Shown: piece by piece, positions 51,432 through 60,098 of the stretch
Layout of the letters: each line of letters begins with the position of its first letter
Position numbering within the stretch: the stretch's first letter is position 1
Assembly: GCF_011393335.1 (NCBI RefSeq)
Contig: NZ_CP049865.1
Span: 124,001-188,000 of the forward strand
Origin: Propioniciclava coleopterorum
Lineage (GTDB): Bacteria; Actinomycetota; Actinomycetes; Propionibacteriales; Propionibacteriaceae
Length of the DNA: 64,000 nucleotides
Direction of reading: 5' to 3'
Notes under the pieces: model-generated
The model's input: only the letters and a program-made list of their open reading frames with translations
What the model was told of the DNA's origin: nothing
Databases searched by the model: none
Position numbers and translations under genes: made by a program

Positions 51432-51528
51432 GGTGTCCCGACTCCTTCGTGTGAACAGCGCAGCCCGCCGGCGCGGGGGCGTCCATCGGCGAGTGGCTCG
51501 ACCCTAAGGGCCACCGCGCGGCGTCGGA

Positions 51529-51555
51529 TAGAACGTGAGCGGCGGCGCTAGAACG
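51529..51555 (+). promoter_or_regulatory. Candidate AraC operator: direct repeat upstream of the symporter
   Basis: TAGAACG occurs at 51529-51535 and at 51549-51555, exactly 20 bp apart, and the second copy continues ATCGC. A direct repeat with two-turn spacing is the usual form of an AraC-type site. It lies 98-124 bp upstream of the symporter start at 51431. A related sequence is at 48661. Confidence 0.45.
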
Positions 51556-51648
51556 ATCGCGGCGCGGGTGGGGAGGCCGGGTGTGACGTCGCGCAGGGCG
51601 GCGAGGCGCCCCCGCCGTGAGGAGGGTCGAGGGTCGGAGAAGGGAGGG

Positions 51649-52887
51649 TCAGGCGGGCAGCAGCATGACGTACTTCTGGCCGAGGTACTGCTCGACCAGG
51701 ACGCCGCTGCGCACTACCGCGCCGAGCACCAGGTCGCGCGGCACCCGTCGGATCTCCGAGCCGTCGGCCCGCACGAAGACGGTCGCGCCCCCGGACTCGT
51801 CCAGGAGCGCCGCGGCCGTCCCCGACGCCGTCACCCCGACCGGCAGGCCGGTGAGGGGACGGTCGGCGAGGGAGATCCCAGGGCCGACGTCGGTCTGGAC
51901 GCCGAACGTCGTCCCGTTGCGCCCCACGAAGGCGGGCCGACCCTGGTGGTCGGCGGCCTGCAGGTAGACGCCCTGGCCGGTGCTGGGGAACGGACGGCCC
52001 CACGTGCTGATGACGTCGGTGACCTCCCCGCGCGGCGACCCGTCGAAGCCGACCACGGGGCTGGCCGCGTCGGCCCTGCCCGGGCTGGCGACCTGGATCG
52101 CGCCCTCGGCGACCGGCACGACCGCGAAGGCGGCGCGGGCGGCGGGCACGACGGTCGCGCCGGTCCGCGCGTCGAAGGCCGCGTACTGCTGGTACTGGGC
52201 GTCGGTGCAGACGATGTGTTCGGACACGGGCAGGCACAGGGCCGGCAGGTCCAGGGCGGCCCCCTCGCCGAGCGCCCGGCGCTCGTACATGCCCTCGGGC
52301 ACGGGGATCTTCCAGCGGGTCTCCCCCGCGTCGGTGATCGCCCGCAGGAACATGCCGTCGGTGTCGCTCGACATGAGGTAGGACGCCTCGGCGTCGCGCC
52401 CCAGGTGGAAGACCTGCTCGATGGCGCCCTCGATGGCGATCTTCGGGGTCAGCACCTTGCCGGTGGCCGCCTCGACGCGCTTCACCTGCCCCTCCGAGAA
52501 GACGAAGGCCTCGTCGTCGAAGGTGGCGTCCTGCGAGCACAGCCCCGGCATCTGCCAGACCTGCTGGTCGGTGCCGGTGCGGTAGGCCGTGATCGTGACG
52601 TCCGGGGTCGAGGACACGAGCGTGACCGTCGCGTCCGCCGACAGCCCGCAGAGTTCGCCGGGCAGCGCCCACTCGGTGACCTCGCCGGCGGCGTACGCGT
52701 CGTCGAGCCAGGCGCCCTCGGGCCCGACCGGGTGCGCGATCGAGGGCGCGGCGGGCGTCCCGGGCGTCGCGGGCGAGCCGGGCGTCGCCGGGCCGGTGGG
52801 GACGACACTGCACCCGGCCGCGGCGAGCAGCGTCACAGCGACGGCGGTGGCGGCGATCGCGCGGGGGCGACGAGCGGGGGTGAGCAC
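51649..52887 (-). CDS. Putative lipoprotein with PQQ-like beta-propeller repeats
   Basis: A 412-residue secreted lipoprotein. The chosen GTG start has a strong GAGGAGG 6 bp upstream; an ATG ten codons earlier is weaker. The signal peptide AIAATAVAVTLLAAAGC places the lipid Cys at residue 26, followed by a Pro/Thr/Gly-rich linker. The rest consists of beta-rich segments such as YRTGTDQQVWQMPGLC, RVEAATGKVLTPK and AAFDARTGATVVPA that read like beta-propeller blades. No enzyme motif is seen. Function unknown. It is not obviously linked to the sugar genes. Confidence 0.8.
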   Translation of the reverse strand: MLTPARRPRAIAATAVAVTLLAAAGCSVVPTGPATPGSPATPGTPAAPSIAHPVGPEGAWLDDAYAAGEVTEWALPGELCGLSADATVTLVSSTPDVTITAYRTGTDQQVWQMPGLCSQDATFDDEAFVFSEGQVKRVEAATGKVLTPKIAIEGAIEQVFHLGRDAEASYLMSSDTDGMFLRAITDAGETRWKIPVPEGMYERRALGEGAALDLPALCLPVSEHIVCTDAQYQQYAAFDARTGATVVPAARAAFAVVPVAEGAIQVASPGRADAASPVVGFDGSPRGEVTDVISTWGRPFPSTGQGVYLQAADHQGRPAFVGRNGTTFGVQTDVGPGISLADRPLTGLPVGVTASGTAAALLDESGGATVFVRADGSEIRRVPRDLVLGAVVRSGVLVEQYLGQKYVMLLPA

Positions 52888-52998
52888 CAGGGTCCTCCTC
52901 GGTTGGTCCGAACCCAACCTACAAGAGCGAGCCCGGACGCCGCCGCGGGCGTCCGCGTGCGGCCCGGACGCCTGCGGCCGGCTGGCGAGGTCTGCGGG

Positions 52999-53655
52999 TC
53001 AGCCCACGACCCCCAGCTCGTAGGCCCGGATCACCGCCTGGACGCGGTTGGCCAGGTCCAGCTTGTCGAGGATCCGCCCGAAGTGGGCCTTCACCGTGGA
53101 CTCGCTCAGGTGCAGGGTTCCGGCGATCTCCGCGTTGGTGAGCCCCCGGCCCACCAGGACGAACACCTCGCGTTCCCGCTCGGACAGCGCGGCGAGCCCG
53201 TCCTCCTGCGGGGCGGGGCCCTTCAGGTGCGGGACGGCGACCTCGATGAGCTTGGCCGTGACGCGGGGCGCCACCACGGCGTCACCGCGGCGCACCGTGC
53301 GGATGGCGGCCACCAACTCGTCGGGGCGGGTGGTCTTGAGCAGGAAGCCCGCCGCCCCGGCCTGCAGCGCCCCGAAGGCGAACTCGTCGCGGTCGTAGGT
53401 GGTCAGCACGAGGACGCGGACGTCCGGCAGGGTGGCGGTGATCCGGCGCGTCGCCTCGATGCCGCCGATGCCGGGCATCCGGACGTCCATGAGCACCACG
53501 TCGGGCTTCAGGGTGGCCGCCGCCCTGATCGCCTCGCCGCCGTCGGCGGCCTCCCCGACCACGACCATGTCGTCCTCGGCCTCCAGCACCAGCCGGAAGC
53601 CGTAGCGGACCAGCTCCTGGTCGTCGACGAGCAGCACGCGCGTCCGATCGCTCAC
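52999..53655 (-). CDS. NarL/LuxR-family response regulator
   Basis: A 218-residue response regulator. The receiver has the acidic pair D11/D12 in [13 protein letters not shown], phosphoacceptor D57 in [10 protein letters not shown], the conserved Thr in VLVLTTYD and Lys in [10 protein letters not shown]. The LuxR-type HTH is [20 protein letters not shown] onwards. The GTG start overlaps the kinase stop by four bases. It works with the kinase at 53652 and may control the ABC exporter genes in the same operon. Confidence 0.95.
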   Translation of the reverse strand: MSDRTRVLLVDDQELVRYGFRLVLEAEDDMVVVGEAADGGEAIRAAATLKPDVVLMDVRMPGIGGIEATRRITATLPDVRVLVLTTYDRDEFAFGALQAGAAGFLLKTTRPDELVAAIRTVRRGDAVVAPRVTAKLIEVAVPHLKGPAPQEDGLAALSEREREVFVLVGRGLTNAEIAGTLHLSESTVKAHFGRILDKLDLANRVQAVIRAYELGVVG

Positions 53656-54935
53656 CCCTGCTCCCCTTCCGTGTCGCCGGTCGGCAGACGGACAAACACC
53701 CGCCAGCCGCCGCCGGGCCGCGGCCCGGTCTCCACCGCGCCATCGTAGAAGGCGGCCCGTTCGCGGATCCCGACGAGGCCGCGGCCGGGGTCCCCGGCTA
53801 CCTCGGCCGGATCGGAGGCGTCCTGCACCAGCACCGTGATCCCCGCGTCGTCGGTCTCTAGGCGCACCTGCACGTCGCGGACGTTGCGGGCGTGCCGGAG
53901 CACGTTCGTCAGCGACTCCTGCACGATGCGGTAGACCGTGAACCCGACGACCGGGTCGCCGCCCGGGCGTCCGGACGACTCCAGCCGCACCGGTAGACCG
54001 GCGGCCCGGAACTCCTCGACCAGGGCGGGCAGCTGCTCGACGCCGGGTTGGGGATGCTCGGGGGTGGGCGCATCGTCGCGGACAGTGGCGAGGAGGCGCC
54101 GGACCTCGCCCAGGGTGCGGCGTCCGAGTTCGCCGATCCGCGCGACGGCGAGTTCGGCCTCCTCGGGACGCCGCGGTGCGGCCGCCCGGGCGCCGTCGGA
54201 CAGGGCGATCATGACCGCCAGGCTGTGGGCGATCACGTCGTGCATCTCGCGCGCGATCCGCTCCCGCTCGGCGGCCCGCGCGATGCTGGCCTGCTGGTCG
54301 CGCTCGCGCTTCATCTGGTCCGCGCGCTCGACCAGGGCCGCGACGAGCCGGCGGCGGTGGCCGACGTTGATGCCGATCAGCGTCGACACCAGCACGCCCC
54401 CCGCCACGGGCACGAACAGCGAGAGGGCGTCGGTGAAGGCGTCGCTCTGCACGCGCGGGGTCAGCCCGAGGATGGGAGGGCCAACCTGCAGGCGGTGGGC
54501 CAGCGCCACCCCACCCGCCGCAGCCGACGCCAGCGAGGCCGCGCACCACAGCCAGGCCACTCCGGCGCGCCGTGCCAGGCCCGCGCGGTACAGCAGCGGC
54601 CCCAGCAGGATCACCTCCGCCCCCGTCCCGACGAGGAGGCTCACCGGGATCAGGACGAGTGCCGCCGCCAGCGCCACGCTGAGGGCCCGGCGCCGGATGG
54701 CGAGGACGACGGTGCCGGCGACGGTGATCAGGATCATCGGCCACAGCGGGGTGACGTGGGGCGGCTCCAGCGACAGCACGATGAGGAAGACCGCGACCAG
54801 CAGGTAGCCGGCCACCAGCACCGCGTCCGCCAGCAGGGCGCGCCGACTTCCCGGGACGCCCTCGGGCGGTGCTGCGGACGCGCGGGCGAGGGACGCCGCC
54901 GCGGCGTCCCTCCCGATGCTCGCGTCGGCCGTCAT
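53652..54935 (-). CDS. Two-component sensor histidine kinase, NarL/DesK-like class
   Basis: A 427-residue membrane kinase. Four to six hydrophobic segments fill residues ~35-190 without a large extracellular domain. The HisKA_3 dimerisation helix is ERERIAREMHDVIAHSLAVM with the phosphoacceptor His. The ATPase domain has VYRIVQESLTNVLRHA (N box) and GRGLVGIRERAAFYDG (G box). Its start overlaps the ABC permease stop (ATGA) and its stop overlaps the regulator start. Kinases of this type next to ABC-2-like exporters often sense envelope stress or antimicrobial peptides. Confidence 0.94.
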   Translation of the reverse strand: MTADASIGRDAAAASLARASAAPPEGVPGSRRALLADAVLVAGYLLVAVFLIVLSLEPPHVTPLWPMILITVAGTVVLAIRRRALSVALAAALVLIPVSLLVGTGAEVILLGPLLYRAGLARRAGVAWLWCAASLASAAAGGVALAHRLQVGPPILGLTPRVQSDAFTDALSLFVPVAGGVLVSTLIGINVGHRRRLVAALVERADQMKRERDQQASIARAAERERIAREMHDVIAHSLAVMIALSDGARAAAPRRPEEAELAVARIGELGRRTLGEVRRLLATVRDDAPTPEHPQPGVEQLPALVEEFRAAGLPVRLESSGRPGGDPVVGFTVYRIVQESLTNVLRHARNVRDVQVRLETDDAGITVLVQDASDPAEVAGDPGRGLVGIRERAAFYDGAVETGPRPGGGWRVFVRLPTGDTEGEQG

Positions 54936-55780
54936 GCGTCGCGCCTGAGCAGGGCCGCCGCACCGCAGACCAGCGCGAGCAGCGTCCATCCGCCGACGAG
55001 CAGGTAGCCCGCCGCCGGGCTGATGTGGCCGCCCATCAGGTCCAGGAAGGGCGCGCCCGGGATGTCGACCCTCGACATGGCGTCGCCGGCGTTGCCGATC
55101 AGCAGGAGGCGGATGACCCGCGAGGCGACGTTGTAGGGCAGCATCGAGCTCAGGATCGGGCCCAGCAGCATCGCGAAGAACACGACGAACGAGCCGGCCG
55201 CGGTCGAGCGGAGCACCGCCCCCAGCCCCAGCCCGAAGACCGAGCAGAGCCCCAGGTAGACGCCCGTGCCGACCAGCGACCCGACCACCCCGTGCGCCGT
55301 CAGGGGCGCCTCGAGGCCGAACGGCGCGTACATCGGGTAGGTGACCGCCCAAGCGGCGACGACGGTGACCAACGCGACCACCGTGACGACGCCGAACAGC
55401 AGGACGGCCTTGGCCAGCAGCGACCGCAGGCGGGTCGGGGCGGCGAGCAGCGTCGAGGCGATGGTCCCCGAGGCGTACTCGGAGCTGATGCACAGCACCC
55501 CCAGAATCCCGGCGAGGATCTGGCCGAGGACCACCAGCGGCATGGTCACCTCGCCCATGGTGCGGGCGATGGACGCCGTCGAGGGCGGCTGTGAGGACTC
55601 CAGCGTGAGGCCCAGGAACAGCGGGCCGCCGAAGCCGATCGCGGCCAGGGCCAGCAGGCACAGCAGGGCGGCGGGCAGGCTCCAGAGTTTGATCCACTCC
55701 GAGCGCAGCAGGTCCACGAAGCGGGGGCGGCTGGCCGGCGCGGCGCTCCGTGCGGGGGCGAGGTCGAGGGTGTCGGTCAT
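54932..55780 (-). CDS. ABC transporter permease, ABC-2 type
   Basis: A 282-residue membrane protein with about six transmembrane segments. The N-terminal FVDLLRSEWIKLWSLPAALL and the segment ISSEYASGTIASTLLAAPTR are the usual marks of NatB/BcrB-like ABC-2 permeases. It overlaps the ATPase gene upstream and the kinase gene downstream by four bases each. The pair probably exports a lipid, peptide or drug; no substrate can be named. Confidence 0.9.
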   Translation of the reverse strand: MTDTLDLAPARSAAPASRPRFVDLLRSEWIKLWSLPAALLCLLALAAIGFGGPLFLGLTLESSQPPSTASIARTMGEVTMPLVVLGQILAGILGVLCISSEYASGTIASTLLAAPTRLRSLLAKAVLLFGVVTVVALVTVVAAWAVTYPMYAPFGLEAPLTAHGVVGSLVGTGVYLGLCSVFGLGLGAVLRSTAAGSFVVFFAMLLGPILSSMLPYNVASRVIRLLLIGNAGDAMSRVDIPGAPFLDLMGGHISPAAGYLLVGGWTLLALVCGAAALLRRDA

Positions 55781-56706
55781 GCGAAGGCTCCGTTCGGGGT
55801 GGTCGACGCCGAACGGTACTCGACGGCGCCGGAGGTGAGGGCGAGGTAGGCGTCCTCGAGGGATCCGGCCACGGTGGTGACCTCGTACAGGACGACACCG
55901 GCGGCGGCGGCCGCGTCGGCGACCTGCTCGGCGGTCCGCCCGGTGATCTCGAGGGAGCCGTCGGGGTGGTTCGCCACGGTGACGCCGGGGGCGGCGACGG
56001 CTGAGGTGAGCCGGTCCGCTTCGCGCGTCCGGACGCGAACCGCGGACGTCGTCGCGTCGGCCATCACCTGGTCCAGGGGCTCGTCGATCAGGATCGAGCC
56101 GCGTCCCATGACGATGAGGTGGTCGGCGGTCTGGGCCATCTCCCCCATCAGGTGCGAGGACAGCAGCACGGTGCGGCCCTCGGCCGCCAGGCCCTTCAGC
56201 AGCGTCCGGATCCAGATGATGCCCTCGGGGTCGAGCCCGTTGACCGGCTCGTCGAGGATGATGGTGCCGGGGTCGCCGAGCAGGGCGCCCGCAATGCCCA
56301 GGCGCTGCCCCATCCCCAGCGAGAAGCCGCCCACGCGCTTGTCGGCGACGGACTCGAGGCCGGCCAGCCCGATCACCTCGTGGACGCGGCGTTTGCCGAT
56401 GCCGTGCGTCGCGGCGAGCGCGAGCAGGTGCTTGTAGGCGGTGCGCTGCTTGTGCGCGGCGCGGGCGTCCAGCAGGACGCCGACCTCCCGCAGCGGCGCC
56501 GCCAGGTCGCGGTAGGCGCGTCCGTCCACCTCCGCCGTGCCCGCGGTCGGCGCGTCCAGCCCGACGATCATGCGCATGGTGGTGGACTTCCCCGCTCCGT
56601 TGGGCCCGAGGAAGCCGGTGACCTTCCCCGGCCGGATGGTGAAGTCGAGGTGGTCGACGGCGGTCTTGTCGCCGTACTTCTTGGTCAGGGACTGTGCCCG
56701 GATCAT
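55777..56706 (-). CDS. ABC transporter ATP-binding protein, ABC-2 exporter type
   Basis: A 309-residue ATPase. Walker A GPNGAGKST, signature FSLGMGQRLGIAGAL, Walker B TIILDEPVNGLDP and H-loop LLSSHLMGEM are intact; a C-terminal ~90-residue domain follows, as in BcrA/NatA-type exporters. It is the first gene of a four-gene minus-strand operon (ATPase, permease, kinase, regulator). The ATG at 56706 is preceded by AAGGGG. The 56707-57097 region upstream contains its promoter somewhere, but I see no clear -10/-35 pair. Confidence 0.95.
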   Translation of the reverse strand: MIRAQSLTKKYGDKTAVDHLDFTIRPGKVTGFLGPNGAGKSTTMRMIVGLDAPTAGTAEVDGRAYRDLAAPLREVGVLLDARAAHKQRTAYKHLLALAATHGIGKRRVHEVIGLAGLESVADKRVGGFSLGMGQRLGIAGALLGDPGTIILDEPVNGLDPEGIIWIRTLLKGLAAEGRTVLLSSHLMGEMAQTADHLIVMGRGSILIDEPLDQVMADATTSAVRVRTREADRLTSAVAAPGVTVANHPDGSLEITGRTAEQVADAAAAAGVVLYEVTTVAGSLEDAYLALTSGAVEYRSASTTPNGAFA

Positions 56707-56789
56707 GTGAACCCCTTTCGTCGAGATCGACGCTACGGAGGTGGCCGCCCGTGCACATCGGTCAGCGATACCGACCCGGACGCCGACCA

Positions 56790-56801
56790 GTACCTGGGTA
56801 C
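56790..56801. promoter_or_regulatory. Small dyad upstream of the ABC exporter operon
   Basis: GTACCTGGGTAC has 5-bp arms around a TG centre and lies 84 bp upstream of the ATPase gene start. It could be a site for the operon's own response regulator. The rest of the 56707-57097 gap, which looks lower in GC than its surroundings, shows nothing else. Confidence 0.25.
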
Positions 56802-57097
56802 ACATGACGGGTGCACCGGCGGTCGGGGCGGACGGTGTATCGGCGGGGAGTAGCCTCGACGACACGATGGAGATCCCCAGCCCCAGTCCGAGGTGGCGCG
56901 TCATCGCGGTCGCGCTCACCTGCCTTCCCTCGTCGTAGGGATCATGTTCGCGGCCCAAGCGACGAGAGACTATTGGCGCACCAGGGGGTCTCAGGGCGAT
57001 CGCCATGTCGAACATTCTCCTGGTCGTGTATGACCCCGTCGGGTCCAGCTTCTTTCTGTTCGAAGGCGATGGGGTCTGAAGATGCTGAATGACAGAC

Positions 57098-57559
57098 TCA
57101 GCCCCGAGGTCGACCGGTGATCCGCTCGGCAAGAGCCTGCACGGCCGCCTCGTCCAAGTCGCGCGCGAGGGCGACGAAGTGATCCTGAACAGCAGGCCGG
57201 TAGCGCACGGCAAGCACCTGTCCGGCGGCCAGTCGTGCGATCTGCGTGATCGTCAGCACCTCGTCGGCGATGCCTCGGAACTGATCCCCGTCGGGGGTCG
57301 TCACGTCGAGCATCACGACCATGCGCTGCTCGCGGTTCACCTCACGCCAGTCGACCACGGTGCCGATGGCGAGCGAGCCAGCCTTCAACTCCTCGTTGCG
57401 GCGACGGGCCTCGCCGCTCAGCAACGGGTTCGGCGCGATGCCCGGAAACGCCGATCCGACGCCGAGCGAGTCTCGGGACAGGTCGGGTCGCACCCGCGCC
57501 ATGACGTCGTCGAGCCGGGTGTTGCTCTCCCGCTTCTTGCCGAATCCGAACACCTGCAC
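57098..57559 (-). CDS. Hypothetical protein
   Basis: A 153-residue protein starting MQVFGFGKKRESNTRLDDVM. It is hydrophilic with no signal peptide or membrane segment. A central beta-rich region, GTVVDWREVNREQRMVVMLD then VTTPDGDQFRG, and the phrase AAGQVLAVRYRPAVQDHFVA recall small OB-like modules found in membrane-associated proteins, but I do not recognise a family. It lies alone between the exporter operon and comEC, in flanking DNA that looks less GC-rich. The 192 bp between it and comEC hold no recognised feature. Confidence 0.6.
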   Translation of the reverse strand: MQVFGFGKKRESNTRLDDVMARVRPDLSRDSLGVGSAFPGIAPNPLLSGEARRRNEELKAGSLAIGTVVDWREVNREQRMVVMLDVTTPDGDQFRGIADEVLTITQIARLAAGQVLAVRYRPAVQDHFVALARDLDEAAVQALAERITGRPRG

Positions 57560-57751
57560 TCCTCACCCGGTCGGCTGTGCACGCGGCTTCGCGGAGCAGG
57601 ATGCCTGACCAGATCGCAAACGATACCCACCGTCGGTGACCGGTTCTCTGGGCGACCAATCCGGAACGAGTAGCTGATGCTCCCCGACCGTCGCACGCAA
57701 GTCACCGCCCCGACCACCGTCCGGCGCGCTCCGCCGAGCGTCTGGCCATGG

Positions 57752-60094
57752 CTAGCGCTGGGGCGTGACGCGGAGCGACCCGTCGGGTGAGCGGGCCACC
57801 GTGATCCCGCCGTGGAGGTCGGTGCGGAACACCCGGGCGCCGGTGGCCTCCACATCGCGCACCGTCCTGGCTGAGGGGTGGCCGTAGTCGTTCCCAGCAC
57901 CCACGCTCACCAGCGCCACCGTGGGACTGACGGCCGCGAAGAAGGACGCGGCGTGCCGTCCGCTGCCATGGTGCGGGACCAGCATGACGTCGGCGTCCAC
58001 CAGCGCGCCGAGCCGGGCGTGAGCCGCCTGCGCGGCGTCCTCGGCGTCCCCGGCCAGCATCAGCGACAGCCCGGGCGCCTCGATGCGCAGCAGCAGCGAG
58101 GCGTCGTTCTCGGCCGAGGACTCCCCGTCGTTCTGGACCGTCGTGTCGGCCACCCGCGGCGCGGCGACCACCCCGACGACGATCTCCCCGACCCGCCAGG
58201 ACTCCCCGCCCGTCACGAACACCCGCGGCGTGCCGCGGAACGTGGCGTCGAGCATCCGGTCGGCCGAGGCCGGCGTCCGCACCGTCGACGTCACCACCAT
58301 GCCCACGGTACGGTCCCCCAGGGCCGCCGCACCACCGGCGTGGTCGGCGTGCAGGTGGGTGAGTACCAGCACCGGCACCGACCGCACCCCCAACTGGTCC
58401 AGGCACCGGCGCAGCAACCGCGGCTCGGGCCCAGTGTCGACGACGACGCCGGCGCCCGGCCCGGCTCGGATCACGGTGGCATCGCCCTGCCCCACGTCGC
58501 ACGACGCAACCCGCCACGCGGGATCCGGCCAGCCCGGGGTCGGCGGCACCCGCAGCAGCACCGCCCCCAGGCCCGCCGCGATCACCAGGCACACCAGGGG
58601 CCGGGCGAGGACGCTGGGCAGCACGACGACCAGGAGCAGGCACGCCAGAGCCACGACGGACTGCCCCCACACGTCGGCGCGCCACGGGATCGCGGCGCCG
58701 GGCAGCCCGTCCCCGATCCTGGCGATCCACGCGATGCCCTCCGCGCACAGCCCCGCCGGCCACGCCAGCAGCCGCGCACCCGCGAGCCACACCGGCGCCA
58801 CCAACGTGACACCCAAGCCGACCACGGTCGCCGGCCCGACCAGCGGACCCGCCAGCAGGTTCGCCACCACCGCCACGACGCTTACCTGACCCGCCAACGC
58901 CACCACGAGCGGCTCGGTCGCCAACTGGGCGGCCAACGGCACCGCGAGCGCCTCAGCCACCCAACGGGGCAACCAGCGTCCCAGCGCAGCCGCGAAGGGA
59001 CGGGCCCACAACAACAATCCCGCCGTCGCCGTCACCGACAACCCGAACCCCAGCGAGCGCGCCATCGCCGGCTCGACCAGAACCACCACCAGCACCGCCA
59101 CCGAAAGCGCACGCAGGCCCGACCCGCGGCTCCCGCCATGCCCCAGCGCGGCCAGCCCCACCAGCCCCATCGCCGCCGCCCGCAACACGCTGGGCTCGCC
59201 CAGGCACAGCAGCACGAAGCCCGCCACCCCCGCGACCATCACCACCGAGATCACGCGACCCCGCAGCCCCAACCCGACCACGAGCGCCCTCAGGAACCCC
59301 AACATCAACGTGAGGTTCGCGCCCGAGACCGCCGTGAGGTGCGTCAACCCGGTCGTCACGAACCGCTGCCGCAGGTCCTCGGGGAAACCTGACGTGTCGC
59401 CCACCACGAGCGCCGGGACGAGGTGGCGTGCGTCACCGGGCAGGGTCGCGCACGCCTCGCGGAGCCCGGCGCGCAGCGCACCCACGGCGTTCCACGGCAC
59501 CCCGGGCCCCCCGACGATGGTGGGTGCGCCCCGGGCCCGCACGACGAGCCAGGCGGCCTGCCCCGCGTCCGGCTCGGCGAGCCGCGCCTGCGCGCGCACC
59601 AGCGATCCGAGCGGGAGCGACGCCCAGGCCGGGGCGAGTGCCCCCGTCACCACCAACTCCACCGGGGTTCGGCCCGCCCAACGCCCACCCCGGGCGTCCG
59701 CGCTCATCAGCGTGCCCGTCGCCCGCCACAGTCCGTCCCGGTTGCCCGCCGCGGGCCACAGGCGACCCGCGCCGACCTGGACCTCGACCACGGCCGTCGC
59801 GCCCTGCCGGGCGAGTTCCCCCAGCGGGCCGTCCCGGACCGCGACCGCCTGCACGGCTCCCGTCGCGACGCACACCGCCGCCAGCACGGCGGCGGCGCCC
59901 AGCAGCGCGCTGCGGCGCCGCCACGCCAGCATCCCGGCGACGCCGGCGGCCAGCCCGATCCCGATCAACCATCCGGCCTCACCGCCGACGGCCGCGGCCG
60001 TCGCGGCCCACGTCACCCCGGCCAGCACGGGCAAGGCCCACGGCCACACCCCGGGGTTCTGCGATGAGGTGTCGGGGCGGTCGTCGGGCGCCAC
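57752..60094 (-). CDS. comEC: ComEC/Rec2 DNA-uptake channel protein
   Basis: A 780-residue membrane protein. The N-terminus has two to three hydrophobic segments and a DUF4131-like beta region, followed by the multi-span competence domain beginning LTHLTAVSGANLTLMLGFLR, and a C-terminal metallo-beta-lactamase-like domain with TVIRAGPGAGVVVDTG, LTHLHADHAGG and VPHHGSGRH. It transports single-stranded DNA across the membrane; the nuclease-like domain has its metal-binding His/Asp residues. GTG start 4 bp after the comEA stop. In relatives holA usually follows; here a 50-kb block intervenes. Confidence 0.95.
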   Translation of the reverse strand: MAPDDRPDTSSQNPGVWPWALPVLAGVTWAATAAAVGGEAGWLIGIGLAAGVAGMLAWRRRSALLGAAAVLAAVCVATGAVQAVAVRDGPLGELARQGATAVVEVQVGAGRLWPAAGNRDGLWRATGTLMSADARGGRWAGRTPVELVVTGALAPAWASLPLGSLVRAQARLAEPDAGQAAWLVVRARGAPTIVGGPGVPWNAVGALRAGLREACATLPGDARHLVPALVVGDTSGFPEDLRQRFVTTGLTHLTAVSGANLTLMLGFLRALVVGLGLRGRVISVVMVAGVAGFVLLCLGEPSVLRAAAMGLVGLAALGHGGSRGSGLRALSVAVLVVVLVEPAMARSLGFGLSVTATAGLLLWARPFAAALGRWLPRWVAEALAVPLAAQLATEPLVVALAGQVSVVAVVANLLAGPLVGPATVVGLGVTLVAPVWLAGARLLAWPAGLCAEGIAWIARIGDGLPGAAIPWRADVWGQSVVALACLLLVVVLPSVLARPLVCLVIAAGLGAVLLRVPPTPGWPDPAWRVASCDVGQGDATVIRAGPGAGVVVDTGPEPRLLRRCLDQLGVRSVPVLVLTHLHADHAGGAAALGDRTVGMVVTSTVRTPASADRMLDATFRGTPRVFVTGGESWRVGEIVVGVVAAPRVADTTVQNDGESSAENDASLLLRIEAPGLSLMLAGDAEDAAQAAHARLGALVDADVMLVPHHGSGRHAASFFAAVSPTVALVSVGAGNDYGHPSARTVRDVEATGARVFRTDLHGGITVARSPDGSLRVTPQR

Positions 60095-60098
60095 GCCG

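Noticed and set aside
56811-57092. Small plus-strand frames in the gap before the hypothetical gene
   Set aside because: No ribosome binding site, no recognisable likeness and poor third-position GC pattern.
6692-57637. Near-identical 13-mers ACCCACCGACGGT (6692) and ACCCACCGTCGGT (57625) as att sites of an island
   Set aside because: Only 12 of 13 bases agree, the sequence is itself a partial palindrome likely by chance at this GC, and no integrase gene is present.
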